A stretch of DNA of 64,000 nt, from NCBI RefSeq assembly GCF_913773635.1, contig NZ_CAJYGQ010000005.1, positions 310,001 through 374,000 of the forward strand, given 5' to 3'. Below are positions 17,558 to 26,991 of the stretch, piece after piece (the first letter of the stretch is position 1; every line of letters starts with the position of its first letter). The notes beneath the pieces are model-generated. The model was not told the origin of the DNA. It was given only the letters and a program-made list of their open reading frames with translations, and did no database searches. The DNA is from an uncultured Mucilaginibacter sp. Its GTDB lineage: Bacteria; Bacteroidota; Bacteroidia; Sphingobacteriales; Sphingobacteriaceae. Both the position numbers and the translations under genes were made by a program.

Positions 17558-19465
17558 ATGAGAAAATTCTTATTTGCATGCCTGTTCCTGATTTCAGGTC
17601 TTCAACTTGTTCAGGCACAAACGCAACCCTGGTCGCAGCGCATGGCTAAAACAGCTATGAAGGTGTGGGCAGATACTTCAAAACCACACTGGACTTATGA
17701 GCACGCCGTTGTATGGAAGGGTTTAGAAGATGTGTGGCTGCAAACCGGCGATCCGCAATACTTCAAATACATCAAAAGCCGTGTAGATGTTCATCTAAAT
17801 GATGACGGCACCATAAAAGGCTATAAAATGGACGATTACAATATCGATAACATTTTACCCGGCCGTAGTGTGCTAATGCTTTATCAGGTAATTGGCGGCG
17901 AAAAATACTTAAAAGCAGCCCGAACTCTTCGTGAGCAATTGAGCAAGCAGCCACGTGTTCCTGAAGGTGGTTTTTGGCACAAAAAACGTTACCCTAACCA
18001 AATGTGGTTGGATGGTTTGTACATGGGTGAGCCGTTTTATGCCGAATACGCAAGTGCTTTTCATGAAGATACTGCGTTTAACGATATAGCCAAGCAATTC
18101 ATTTTAATGGAGCGCATGTCGCGCGATAGCAAAACAGGATTGCTGTACCATGCGTGGGATCAGAGCCACAAAGAGCGCTGGTCAAACCCTGAAACCGGTA
18201 AATCTCCCAATTTTTGGGGGCGTGCTATGGGCTGGTACGGTATGGCCTTAGTTGATGTACTTGATAAAATGCCGGTAAATCATCCAAAGCGTGCTGAATT
18301 GCTGGTTATTTTAAACCGCTTTGCTACAGCAGTAGCCAAGTATCAGGATAAGCCATCCGGTTTATGGTACCAGGTAATGGATAAACCTAACGGAAAAGGC
18401 AATTACCTGGAGGCTTCGGCTTCTTCAATGTTTGTTTATGCATTGGCTAAAGGCGTGCGGCAGCATAACCTGCCTAATTATTTTAGAGGCGTAGCCGAAG
18501 CAGGTTATAAAGGCATCATTAAAAAGTTTGTTGAGGTTGATGCTAACGGTCAGGTTAATTTTAACGGTACAGTAAGTGTAGCCGGTTTAGGCGGCAATCC
18601 GTACAGGGATGGCAGCTACGAGTATTATTTGAAGGAAAAAGTAGTTACCAATGATGCTAAAGGCCTTGGTGCTTTTTTGCAGGCCAGCGTTGAAATTGAG
18701 CGTATTGCCAATTTAAATAAAGCCAATAACAAAACTGTGTTATTGGATAGCTATTTTAACGACGAGCGTAAAAAAGACGTAACCGGTGCTGTAGTTCCTT
18801 ATCATTACAAATGGGAGGGCCGTGATAACAATGGCTTCTCGCTGTTAGGGCACATCTTTAATAACTACGGCCTAGAAACTACCACTTTATACCAAGCCCC
18901 AACTGCGGCTAATTTAAAACCGGCTTCTGTTTACTTAATAGTTGATCCCGACATTCCAAAAGAAAACCCTAACGCTAAATACGTTGAGCCGGCCCACGTA
19001 ACCGCAATACAAAATTGGATTAAGCAAGGCGGGGTATTATTAGTATTACATAATGATACAGGTAATGCCGAGTTTAAAAACTTTAATACGCTGATGAGTA
19101 AATTTGGTATGCCGTTTAAAGAAAACAGCATTAACCATGTGGCTGGTCAGCAGTTTCAACAGGGTGCGGTAAAAATTCCGGCGGGCAACCCTGTATTTAA
19201 AACAGCTAAGAAGATTTATATCAAAGAAATAAGCACGTTCAACCTGTCGGCCCCTGCAAAACCGGTATTAAATCATAATGGTGAGGTGGTTGTAGCAATG
19301 GCAAAATACGGTAAAGGTACCGTAATTGCAGTTGGCGACCCATGGTTTTATAACGAATACCTCGATGGTCGCAAACTAACGCCCGACCTGGAAAATTTTA
19401 AAGCGGCTAACGATTTAGTGGCCTGGCTGGCAGATCAGATTCCGGCTAAGGCTGCCAAAAAGTAA
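17558..19465 (+). CDS. GH105 unsaturated rhamnogalacturonyl hydrolase with DUF4350-like C-terminal domain
   Basis: A 635-residue exported enzyme. A signal peptide ends at QLVQAQT. Residues about 25-385 form the (alpha/alpha)6 GH105 barrel, with the Asp-containing MDDYNIDNILPGR near 95 and the catalytic WLDGLYMGEPFYAEYA near 152. It would remove the unsaturated uronate left at the non-reducing end by pectate or rhamnogalacturonan lyases. Residues about 395-630 form a second domain resembling DUF4350, a glutamine-amidotransferase-like fold (VYLIVDPDIP, WIKQGGVLLVLHND, GKGTVIAVGDPWFYNEY). The tail makes it much longer than a single-domain GH105 of about 370 residues. A small stem-loop (17511-17530) sits in its leader. 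Confidence 0.88.
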   Translation: MRKFLFACLFLISGLQLVQAQTQPWSQRMAKTAMKVWADTSKPHWTYEHAVVWKGLEDVWLQTGDPQYFKYIKSRVDVHLNDDGTIKGYKMDDYNIDNILPGRSVLMLYQVIGGEKYLKAARTLREQLSKQPRVPEGGFWHKKRYPNQMWLDGLYMGEPFYAEYASAFHEDTAFNDIAKQFILMERMSRDSKTGLLYHAWDQSHKERWSNPETGKSPNFWGRAMGWYGMALVDVLDKMPVNHPKRAELLVILNRFATAVAKYQDKPSGLWYQVMDKPNGKGNYLEASASSMFVYALAKGVRQHNLPNYFRGVAEAGYKGIIKKFVEVDANGQVNFNGTVSVAGLGGNPYRDGSYEYYLKEKVVTNDAKGLGAFLQASVEIERIANLNKANNKTVLLDSYFNDERKKDVTGAVVPYHYKWEGRDNNGFSLLGHIFNNYGLETTTLYQAPTAANLKPASVYLIVDPDIPKENPNAKYVEPAHVTAIQNWIKQGGVLLVLHNDTGNAEFKNFNTLMSKFGMPFKENSINHVAGQQFQQGAVKIPAGNPVFKTAKKIYIKEISTFNLSAPAKPVLNHNGEVVVAMAKYGKGTVIAVGDPWFYNEYLDGRKLTPDLENFKAANDLVAWLADQIPAKAAKK

Positions 19466-19483
19466 GCGGCAAATTATAAGCAA

Positions 19484-20989
19484 ATGTTACTATCAAGATA
19501 TAACTTAAAGAAGATTAATGTACCGGGTTTGGTGCTTCCGCCAGAGGATGTATTTAACCTGCCCGAGAAAGTTTTACAATTTGGTACCGGCGTGTTACTT
19601 CGCGGCCTTCCTGATTTTTATATAGATAAAGCAAATAGGGAAGGAGTGTTTAACGGCCGTATTGTGGTGGTAAAATCAACGGATACAGGCTCGGCTAATG
19701 ACTTTGACCGTCAGGATGGCTTGTACACACTTTCAATTAAAGGTATTGAAGATGGTAACGAGGTTGATGAGCAAATTGTATGTTCATCTATAAGCCGTGT
19801 ACTATCGGCCGGCGAAGACTGGGAAGAGATTTTAAAAGTTGCCCAAAACCCCGAACTTAAAGTTGTTACATCAAATACCACAGAGGTGGGTATTCAACTG
19901 GTTCAGGATGATATTTTTAAAAACCCACCTGTATCTTTCCCGGGCAAGTTATTAGCCGTCTTATACAAGCGCTTCCGTACATTCAACGGCAGTGCCGAGA
20001 GCGGTTTGGTAATTGTTCCGGCCGAATTAATAGTTGATAATGGCAAAAAACTGGAAGCAATTGTGCTTGAACTGGCGCATTTGAATAACCTGGAACCTGC
20101 GTTTATTGATTGGCTTGAAGAACACAACCGCTTTTGCAACACATTGGTTGACCGTATTGTTCCGGGTAAGCCCGATGCAAAGCTGGCAGAGCAACTGGAG
20201 GCTGATTGCGGATATAAAGACGGACTACGCATCGTATCTGAAGTATATTCACTTTGGGCTATTGAAGGCGATGACTACGTTAAAGATGTATTATCGTTCC
20301 ATAAAGTTGATAAGGGCGTTGTAATAGTGCCTAACATTGACATCTTCCGCGAATTGAAATTACGCTTGCTCAATGGTACGCACACGTTAAGTTGTGCAGT
20401 TGCATTTTTATCAGGTTTCCGCACGGTTAAAGCAGCCATGGAAGATACTGGTTTTACGCACTTCATCAATCAATTAATGTTAAAGGAAATTGCTCCGGCC
20501 ATTCCTTATGACGTTGATCATGACACTGCTGCCGAATTTGCAGGTAAGGTGTTAGATCGTTTCCGTAACCCTAACCTGGAGCACCTGTGGATCAGTATTT
20601 CGGCACAGTTTTCGTCAAAAATGCAATTGAGGGTGGTGCCGTTAATTTTAAATCATTTTAAGCATCATACTACGGTTCCGGTACATATAGCACTAGGCTT
20701 TGCAGCATTCATCAGGTTCATGAAATCTGTTAAAGATGAGGACGGTAAATACATTGGTACAAATAATGGTGAAGATTACGTAATTACCGATAGTAACGCA
20801 GAGTTCTTTTATCAGGCCTGGCAAAAGGCTGAGTTGCATGATGTAACTTACAGCATCTTGAATAATAAGGAGCTTTGGGGTGCAGATTTGGCCCAGCTTC
20901 CAGGTTTCAAAGAAGCTTTATTAGATCAGCTTCAGCAAATTGAAGCCAACGGAACAAAAGAGATTTTAGCAAAAGAAGCAACTTTATAA
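19484..20989 (+). CDS. uxaB: Tagaturonate reductase (altronate oxidoreductase)
   Basis: A 501-residue cytoplasmic NAD-dependent polyol/mannitol dehydrogenase family enzyme that reduces D-tagaturonate to D-altronate in galacturonate catabolism. The nucleotide-binding N-terminus contains FGTGVLLRGLPDFYIDKAN. The catalytic Lys/Asn/His region is RELKLRLLNGTHTLSC near residue 290, and TSNTTEVGIQ is a typical UxaB block. No signal peptide. It is 18 bases after GH105 and 6 bases before altronate dehydratase, linking extracellular hydrolysis directly to cytoplasmic catabolism. Confidence 0.92.
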   Translation: MLLSRYNLKKINVPGLVLPPEDVFNLPEKVLQFGTGVLLRGLPDFYIDKANREGVFNGRIVVVKSTDTGSANDFDRQDGLYTLSIKGIEDGNEVDEQIVCSSISRVLSAGEDWEEILKVAQNPELKVVTSNTTEVGIQLVQDDIFKNPPVSFPGKLLAVLYKRFRTFNGSAESGLVIVPAELIVDNGKKLEAIVLELAHLNNLEPAFIDWLEEHNRFCNTLVDRIVPGKPDAKLAEQLEADCGYKDGLRIVSEVYSLWAIEGDDYVKDVLSFHKVDKGVVIVPNIDIFRELKLRLLNGTHTLSCAVAFLSGFRTVKAAMEDTGFTHFINQLMLKEIAPAIPYDVDHDTAAEFAGKVLDRFRNPNLEHLWISISAQFSSKMQLRVVPLILNHFKHHTTVPVHIALGFAAFIRFMKSVKDEDGKYIGTNNGEDYVITDSNAEFFYQAWQKAELHDVTYSILNNKELWGADLAQLPGFKEALLDQLQQIEANGTKEILAKEATL

Positions 20990-20995
20990 TATACA

Positions 20996-22648
20996 ATGAA
21001 ACAAAATATTTTAAAGATTCACCCTAATGATAACGTACTGGTAGCGTTGGTTGACCTGCCCGTAGGTGAGGTGATCACTTATGATGGAGTTACCATAACA
21101 ACTGTTAACCCAATTGCCGCTAAACATAAAGTTGCCATTAACGATATTAAAGCCGGCGATAGCATTATCATGTATGGCGTGTTGGTAGGTAAAGCGCAGT
21201 TTGACATTCCGTCGGGCGGTGTAATAAGCACACAGAATATTAAGCATGCTGCCAACAGCATGTCTGCCGCAAGCAAACATACCGACTGGAACAAGCCTGA
21301 TGTTAGCGCCTGGGAAAGCCGCACGTTTAATGGCTATCACCGTCCGGATGGTAGCGTGGGTACGGCAAACTACTGGCTGGTTATACCCATGGTTTTTTGC
21401 GAAAACCGTAATATAGAGGTACTGCAGGAGTCATTGATTAAGCCGCTAGGCTATGGTCGTAAAAAAACTTACGAAACCAAGGCGCAGCAATTAATTAGCA
21501 AAATCAAAGCTGGTAGCGGTGTTGACGAGATATTGTTTACCGAGGTTAATGCAGGCGACGTAGCTTCACAAGAAAGCAAAGTGTTCCCAAATGTTGACGG
21601 TATAAAGTTTCTGAACCACTCTGGTGGTTGCGGCGGTACCCGCCAGGATGCTGAAGCGCTTTGCGGTTTATTAGCCGGTTACATAACCCATGCTAATTGT
21701 GCCGGTGCTACAGTGCTAAGTTTGGGTTGCCAAAATGCACAGGTGAGCATTTTGGAAAACGAAATTCAGAAACGTTCTCCGGGCTTTAAAAAGCCGCTGT
21801 ATATATTAGATCAGCAAACTATAGGTAAGGAGTCTGACATGATGGAGCAGGCGTTACGCAAAACGCTTGCAGGTTTAATACAGGCTAATGAGTATACCCG
21901 CCAGCCGGCACCATTAAGCAAACTTACTATTGGTTTGGAGTGTGGTGGTTCGGATGGTTTCTCCGGTATATCAGCAAATCCGGCTATTGGTTATACTTCT
22001 GATTTATTGGTTGCCTTGGGTGGTTCGGTTATTTTAGCTGAGTTTCCTGAACTTTGTGGAGTTGAGCAAAACCTTATTGACCGTTGTATTCAGCAGGAAG
22101 ATGCAGACCGCTTTGTAAACCTTGTACGCACTTACGCGCAACGTGCCGAAGAAGCAGGTTCGGGCTTTGATATGAACCCATCACCTGGTAACATTAAAGA
22201 CGGTTTAATTACCGATGCCATTAAATCTGCAGGGGCAGCTAAAAAAGGTGGTACATCACCGGTTGTTGATGTGTTAGATTATCCTGAAAAAGTGGTAAAC
22301 CCAGGCTTAAACCTGCTTTGCACGCCAGGTAATGACGTGGAAAGTACCACTGCCGAAGTTGGCTCAGGTGCTAACGTTGTATTGTTCACCACTGGCTTAG
22401 GAACGCCAACAGGAAACCCGATTGTGCCGGTTGTAAAAATTGCCACCAACACAAATCTGTACAATAAAATGAGTGATATTATTGATCTAAATACAGGTAC
22501 CATTATTGAAGGCGAAGAGACTATTGAGCAGGCTGGTGCACGTATTTTAGATTATGTAATTCAGGTTGCCAGCGGTGAGGTTGAAGTGTCTGCCGTGCGT
22601 CACGGTCAGGACGATTTTATTCCTTGGAAACGCGGCGTATCCTTGTAA
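20996..22648 (+). CDS. uxaA: Altronate dehydratase
   Basis: A 550-residue cytoplasmic enzyme that dehydrates D-altronate to 2-keto-3-deoxy-D-gluconate. The N-terminal SAF domain (about residues 1-95: NVLVALVDLPVGEVITYDGV) is fused to the large galactarate/altronate dehydratase domain, visible from RPDGSVGTANYWLV near 115 through HSGGCGGTRQDAEAL, SLGCQNAQVS and GLECGGSDGFSGISANPAIG. The conserved Cys/His set is intact and the length matches the fused UxaA form. Directly follows uxaB; a terminator hairpin comes after it. Confidence 0.94.
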   Translation: MKQNILKIHPNDNVLVALVDLPVGEVITYDGVTITTVNPIAAKHKVAINDIKAGDSIIMYGVLVGKAQFDIPSGGVISTQNIKHAANSMSAASKHTDWNKPDVSAWESRTFNGYHRPDGSVGTANYWLVIPMVFCENRNIEVLQESLIKPLGYGRKKTYETKAQQLISKIKAGSGVDEILFTEVNAGDVASQESKVFPNVDGIKFLNHSGGCGGTRQDAEALCGLLAGYITHANCAGATVLSLGCQNAQVSILENEIQKRSPGFKKPLYILDQQTIGKESDMMEQALRKTLAGLIQANEYTRQPAPLSKLTIGLECGGSDGFSGISANPAIGYTSDLLVALGGSVILAEFPELCGVEQNLIDRCIQQEDADRFVNLVRTYAQRAEEAGSGFDMNPSPGNIKDGLITDAIKSAGAAKKGGTSPVVDVLDYPEKVVNPGLNLLCTPGNDVESTTAEVGSGANVVLFTTGLGTPTGNPIVPVVKIATNTNLYNKMSDIIDLNTGTIIEGEETIEQAGARILDYVIQVASGEVEVSAVRHGQDDFIPWKRGVSL

Positions 22649-22695
22649 TTTATTGATCATCATAAGCCTGCATAATTATCAGGTTAACATCCTAC

Positions 22696-22733
22696 ATAAA
22701 ACCCCGTGCGTTTGCCACGGGGTTTTATATTTT
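22696..22733 (+). terminator. Terminator after uxaA
   Basis: A perfect 13-bp stem (22696-22708 with 22716-22728) is followed by a T/A-rich tail. It closes the operon that ends with uxaA. Confidence 0.85.
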
Positions 22734-22761
22734 TAATCACATTTTAATGCACTTCGGTTAA

Positions 22762-22776
22762 AAATGTAATACATTT
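22762..22776. promoter_or_regulatory. Perfect 15-bp palindrome, GntR-like operator candidate
   Basis: Seven-base arms around a single A (AAATGTA-A-TACATTT) lie in the 322-base gap 22649-22970 between the uxaA terminator and the lactonase gene. Apart from the terminator, no gene is visible in this gap. The GTA-N-TAC core resembles GntR-type operators. Assignment is inference. Confidence 0.35.
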
Positions 22777-22970
22777 ATACAAGCAGTTGCTTAAATCTAC
22801 CGGCTGTAAGTTTTCTGTTAATGGCAATATAATATAACAAACAGGCAATTACTGATAAGTATCTGTCTGAATTTTTTAATCTCTTTGAAAATGCCATTTA
22901 TACATCCGGGCTGCATTGAGGCAGCTGTTAACAATTAACACCAGGATTATAAACCATACACAACACTACC

Positions 22971-23807
22971 ATGTATAAAATTGATGCTCACCAGCATTTT
23001 TGGAAATTTGACCCGGTAAGAGATAATTGGATTACCGAGGAAATGGATGTTATACGCCGCGACTTTTTGCCGCAGGATTTGATGCATATACTTATGCATA
23101 ACCAAATGCAGGGGTGTGTGGCAGTGCAGGCAAGTCAAACCGAAAAAGAAAATCAGTTTTTACTGGAGCTGGCAAGCACCACACCATTTATAAAGGGTGT
23201 GGTTGGCTGGATTGATTTACAAGCCGATGATGTTGAAGAGCAATTAAAGCATTACGGTAAAATTGACAAAATGGTGGGCTTTCGTCATGTGTTACAAGGA
23301 GAGCCACAGCGCGACCTAATGCTTAAGCCTAAGTTTAAACGTGGTATAAGCCTGTTGCACAAATATGGCTTTACCTATGATGTACTCATCTTTGCCGATC
23401 AGCTTAAGTATACCGCTCAACTAGTAGCCGAGTTCCCAAAACAGCAATTTGTAATTGACCACATTGCCAAGCCCGACATTAAAAATAAGCAAGTAGCTGA
23501 ATGGGAAAAGGAAATTCGCAAGGTAGCTAAACACCCTAATGTGTATTGTAAAATATCGGGCATGGTTACCGAGGCAAACTGGTATGATTGGGAAGAGGAA
23601 GACTTCAAGCCTTACATGGATGTGGTTTTTGATGCCTTTGGTATCGATCGTTTAATGTTTGGGTCAGACTGGCCCGTGTGTATGGTTGCCGGTGGTTATA
23701 ACCGTGTGGTTAAAATGGTAAGGCATTATCTTGAGCCGTTCAGTGATATGGACAAGGCTAAGTTTTGGGGTGGCAATGCCATAAAATTTTATAATCTGGA
23801 AGTTTAA
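22971..23807 (+). CDS. Sugar-acid lactonase of the COG3618 amidohydrolase family (L-galactono/L-fucono-lactonase type)
   Basis: A 278-residue cytoplasmic amidohydrolase_2 enzyme. Metal-site blocks are visible: IDAHQHFW at the N-terminus, GFRHVLQGEP near 104, FVIDHIAKPD near 160 and MFGSDWPVC near 230. This family includes L-fucono-1,5-lactonase, L-rhamnono-lactonase and the L-galactono-1,5-lactonase of Bacteroides. It lies 8 bases before a zinc dehydrogenase and downstream of uxaBA. With GH95 in the same locus, L-galactonolactone is the most attractive substrate, with L-fuconolactone and L-rhamnonolactone as alternatives. Confidence 0.85.
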   Translation: MYKIDAHQHFWKFDPVRDNWITEEMDVIRRDFLPQDLMHILMHNQMQGCVAVQASQTEKENQFLLELASTTPFIKGVVGWIDLQADDVEEQLKHYGKIDKMVGFRHVLQGEPQRDLMLKPKFKRGISLLHKYGFTYDVLIFADQLKYTAQLVAEFPKQQFVIDHIAKPDIKNKQVAEWEKEIRKVAKHPNVYCKISGMVTEANWYDWEEEDFKPYMDVVFDAFGIDRLMFGSDWPVCMVAGGYNRVVKMVRHYLEPFSDMDKAKFWGGNAIKFYNLEV

Positions 23808-23815
23808 AACAATAA

Positions 23816-24829
23816 ATGAAAATATTAACCTGTACTACACCCGGCCAGTTTGATTATGGCCAGGCCAATAAACCCGAACTAAAAAAGGATCACGCCATCA
23901 TCAAAATAAAACGCATTGGCGTGTGCGGAACTGATTTACATGCTTTTAAAGGAACACAGCCCTTTTTTAGCTATCCGCGTATTTTGGGCCACGAGCTTTC
24001 GGGCGAATTGGTAGAGGTTAATGGTGCCCAGGGATTTGAAGCAGGGGAAGCGGTAACTTTTATCCCTTACTTCAATTGTGGTCATTGCGTAGCCTGCCGC
24101 ACCGGTAAGCCTAATTGCTGCTCAAGCATACAGGTTTGTGGCGTACACGCCGATGGTGGTATGGTTGAGTATCTGCAAGTACCATCGTACTCACTGGTAC
24201 ATGGCGAGGGTTTAACTTACGATGAATTGGCACTGGTTGAACCATTAGCTATTGGAGCTCATGGCATTCGTCGTGCAGGTATTAACCAGGGCGACTTTGT
24301 GCTGGTAATTGGTGCAGGACCTATTGGCTTAGGCACCATTGAGTTTGCGCGCATTGCAGGTGGCAAAGTAATAGCCATGGATGTAAGCAACGAGCGCTTA
24401 CAGTTTTGTAAAGATAACCTGGGCATCGAATACACCATTAATCCTTTGGATGGAAACGCAGTCGAACAACTGCGTGAGATAACCGGTGGGGATATGGCAT
24501 CGGTAGTGGTTGATGCTACTGGTAACCTGAAGGCAATAAACGGTGGTATTGATTACCTGGCACACGGCGGGCGTTACGTATTAATCGGGTTACAAAAAGA
24601 AGCTTTTAGCTTTAACCACCCTGAGTTTCACAAACGCGAATCGACCCTGATGAGCAGCCGCAACGCCACCCGCCAGGATTTTGAACACGTAATAGCCAGC
24701 ATGAAAAAAGGCTTGGTAGACCCTAAAACCTACATTACCCACCGCGTACAATTTGACGAGGTAAAAGACAACTTTGAAAGCTGGTTGCAACCGGAAACGG
24801 GGGTGATTAAGGCGATGATTGAGGTGTAG
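23816..24829 (+). CDS. Zinc-dependent alcohol dehydrogenase, probable L-galactonate (sugar acid) dehydrogenase
   Basis: A 337-residue medium-chain dehydrogenase. Catalytic zinc residues are in VCGTDLHAF (near residue 38) and GHELSGELVE (near 60). The structural zinc cysteines lie in NCGHCVACRTGKPNCC (near 87-104). The NAD(P) fold is at VLVIGAGPIGLGT near 165. The family includes L-galactonate 5-dehydrogenase, which makes D-tagaturonate, the substrate of uxaB upstream. Eight bases separate it from the lactonase gene, so the pair is one operon. Sorbitol or L-gulonate-type activity is an alternative. Confidence 0.82.
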   Translation: MKILTCTTPGQFDYGQANKPELKKDHAIIKIKRIGVCGTDLHAFKGTQPFFSYPRILGHELSGELVEVNGAQGFEAGEAVTFIPYFNCGHCVACRTGKPNCCSSIQVCGVHADGGMVEYLQVPSYSLVHGEGLTYDELALVEPLAIGAHGIRRAGINQGDFVLVIGAGPIGLGTIEFARIAGGKVIAMDVSNERLQFCKDNLGIEYTINPLDGNAVEQLREITGGDMASVVVDATGNLKAINGGIDYLAHGGRYVLIGLQKEAFSFNHPEFHKRESTLMSSRNATRQDFEHVIASMKKGLVDPKTYITHRVQFDEVKDNFESWLQPETGVIKAMIEV

Positions 24830-25167
24830 TTGCCCCTCCTAAATCTTCCCCGCCTGAGGCGAAAGGATTTTAAGAAAGCGAACTGTAGAGACACAATACT
24901 TTGTGTCTCTTAATAAATATGGCAGCTAAAAGAGCGGTGGCCCGCCACAACACCCGGCCGGGAGCTGGCCTGTGGGATGGAAGGGATTGTTGTGGATAGG
25001 CCTTTTTGTTTCTTTTGTGGCTATGACAAAAGAAATAGCCCCCGCGGCAATGAGCGGTAGAAAAGCGATAAGCTAACCAAGATGCAAGGCGACTAACCTA
25101 ATTAAAGAGATTGCCACGTCGCTATCGCTCCTCGCAATGACATTCGAGGGATATGAACCAATTATAA
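24830..25167. repeat. Intergenic region packed with repeat remnants
   Basis: A 338-base gap with no plausible gene. It contains a C/T-rich block (24831-24870) of a type seen again at 43330-43360. A perfect 10-bp hairpin follows (24887-24896 with 24901-24910, 4-base loop), like the GAGACAC-type palindromes scattered in many bacterial genomes. Then comes a G-rich block (24935-25000), and finally a segment around 25106-25145 reading as the CGTCGCTATCGCTCCTCGCAA type common between Sphingobacteriaceae genes. Family membership is by recognition and copy number cannot be counted here. Confidence 0.6.
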
Positions 25168-26742
25168 ATGAAGAAAATACTCACTATACTACTTTCACTA
25201 ACAGCAACCATTGCGTATAGCCAAACCAAACCAAGCCTTACCGATGACAAGTTGAAATCGTACGTTACCTATTTTAATAAGATTGATACCGAAACGGTTA
25301 AAAACTACGTGACTAACGATCAGGCTATTGATTGGATGTCGCAAAACGTGCCACTGTTTGAGTGCCCCGATTCTACGCTCGAAAAAATATACTATTACCG
25401 CTGGTGGGCTATGCGTAAGCATTTAAAGCAAACACCCGATGGCTTTGTGTTTACCGAATTTATCACCCCGGTTAATCACGCCGGCAAGTACAATACGGTG
25501 AGCAGCGCCCTAGGCCATCATATTTATGAGGGCCGCTGGCTGCGTAATCAAACCTACATCAACGATTATATAAACTTCTGGCTTTACGTTGACCCTAAAA
25601 CCCCAAAGCCTCATTTGCGTAACTTTAGCAGCTGGTTGCAAAATGCTGTGTTTAATTACTATCTGGTGAATGGCAATAAGCCCATGGTGCAAAAGCTGTT
25701 ACCTGTTTTAGATGCTGATTACCGCGCTTGGGAAAAAGATAAAAAACTGCCCAATAACATGTTCTGGCAGTTTGATGTGAAGGATGCCATGGAAGAATCC
25801 ATTAGCGGTGGCCGTAAGGATAAAAACATTCGCCCTACCATTAACAGCTATATGTATGGTAACGCCATTGCGCTATCAAAAATGGCAGCATTGGTGGGTA
25901 ACGATACGCTTAAAAAGATTTACGCTGCCAAGGCAAAAGAGCTAAAAAAATTGGTGCAGGATACCCTTTGGGATAATCAGGCATCATTCTTCAAAGTAAA
26001 ACAGGTAACTAAAAACCAACTGGCCGATGCCCGGGAAGAATTAGGCTATATTCCGTGGTATTTTAATTTGCCTGATGATAAGGCTAAATATGCCGAGCAA
26101 TGGGAGCAGTTAGTTGACGAGAAAGGCTTTAACGCTCCTTGGGGCATTACTACAGCAGAGCGTCGTCACCCAGGTTTCCGTACACATGGTACAGGCCATG
26201 GCTGCGAATGGGATGGCGCCGTATGGCCTTTTGCCACAACGCAGACTTTAAAAGGGTTAGCAAACCTGCTCACCAACTACAAAAATAAGGATGGGATGAG
26301 CTCCAAAATATTTTATGATGAACTGCATAAATATGCGGCATCGCACCAAAAACGTGGTTTACCTTACCTGGGCGAGTACCAGGATGAGAAAAACGGCTAC
26401 TGGTTGAAAGGAGATAATCCACGTAGCAGTTACTATAATCATTCCGGCTTTGCCGATTTAATTATTAATGACCTTATTGGCCTAAAACCACGCGAAGACA
26501 ATAAGCTGGAAGTATACCCGCTGATACCTGAGGGTCAATGGGACTGGTTCTGTTTAGACAAAGTGAATTACCGTGGTCGTACCATTACCATCCGCTGGGA
26601 TAAAACCGGTACAAAGTATAATCAAGGACAAGGCCTTGTAATTTACTCCGACGGAAAAGAAATAGCTAAGAGTAAAGAGTTGAAGCATATTGTGGTAAAA
26701 TTGCCGTTACCTGTACTCACAAGAGATAAAATGATACAATAG
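25168..26742 (+). CDS. Secreted (alpha/alpha)6-barrel glycosidase, MGH1/GH63-like fold
   Basis: A 524-residue exported protein with signal peptide ending at IAYSQT. The body is helical with aromatic-rich blocks typical of (alpha/alpha)6 glycosidases: YYYRWWAMRKHL near residue 75, WFAY-like stretches, and GHGCEWDGAVWPFATTQT near 345, followed by a small C-terminal beta domain (WDWFCLDKVNYRGRTITIRW). Candidate acids are the Asp of FDVKDAMEES near 208 and the Glu/Asp of CEWDG. Related enzymes include alpha-glucosidase/trehalase-like families and the GH142-type enzymes of rhamnogalacturonan-II systems. I cannot place it in a numbered family with certainty. Confidence 0.7.
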   Translation: MKKILTILLSLTATIAYSQTKPSLTDDKLKSYVTYFNKIDTETVKNYVTNDQAIDWMSQNVPLFECPDSTLEKIYYYRWWAMRKHLKQTPDGFVFTEFITPVNHAGKYNTVSSALGHHIYEGRWLRNQTYINDYINFWLYVDPKTPKPHLRNFSSWLQNAVFNYYLVNGNKPMVQKLLPVLDADYRAWEKDKKLPNNMFWQFDVKDAMEESISGGRKDKNIRPTINSYMYGNAIALSKMAALVGNDTLKKIYAAKAKELKKLVQDTLWDNQASFFKVKQVTKNQLADAREELGYIPWYFNLPDDKAKYAEQWEQLVDEKGFNAPWGITTAERRHPGFRTHGTGHGCEWDGAVWPFATTQTLKGLANLLTNYKNKDGMSSKIFYDELHKYAASHQKRGLPYLGEYQDEKNGYWLKGDNPRSSYYNHSGFADLIINDLIGLKPREDNKLEVYPLIPEGQWDWFCLDKVNYRGRTITIRWDKTGTKYNQGQGLVIYSDGKEIAKSKELKHIVVKLPLPVLTRDKMIQ

Positions 26743-26991
26743 CATGAAAAAATGCTATATGAATAAATAACAGGGTACTTATAGCTTTGAACCTGATAAA
26801 ATGAGCAACTTTTGTTTTTTCGGTCCTGTGCAAAATTCCTTACAGGACGAAGGCAGGAAGTAAAAAGAACTCATAACTTTTAAAACCAATAATAAACTTT
26901 TCACCTGTTTGTTAAGCTGGGTTAAAATCAGTTTCAGCGTGGTTGCATAACCCCCGGCCATCAGCAGGTAAATCGTTTTTGATAACTTGAT

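Noticed and set aside
26779..26961. 60-codon minus-strand frame in an intergenic gap
   Set aside because: No ribosome-binding site or coding character; the gap holds only a 7-bp hairpin (26823-26848) with no T tract.
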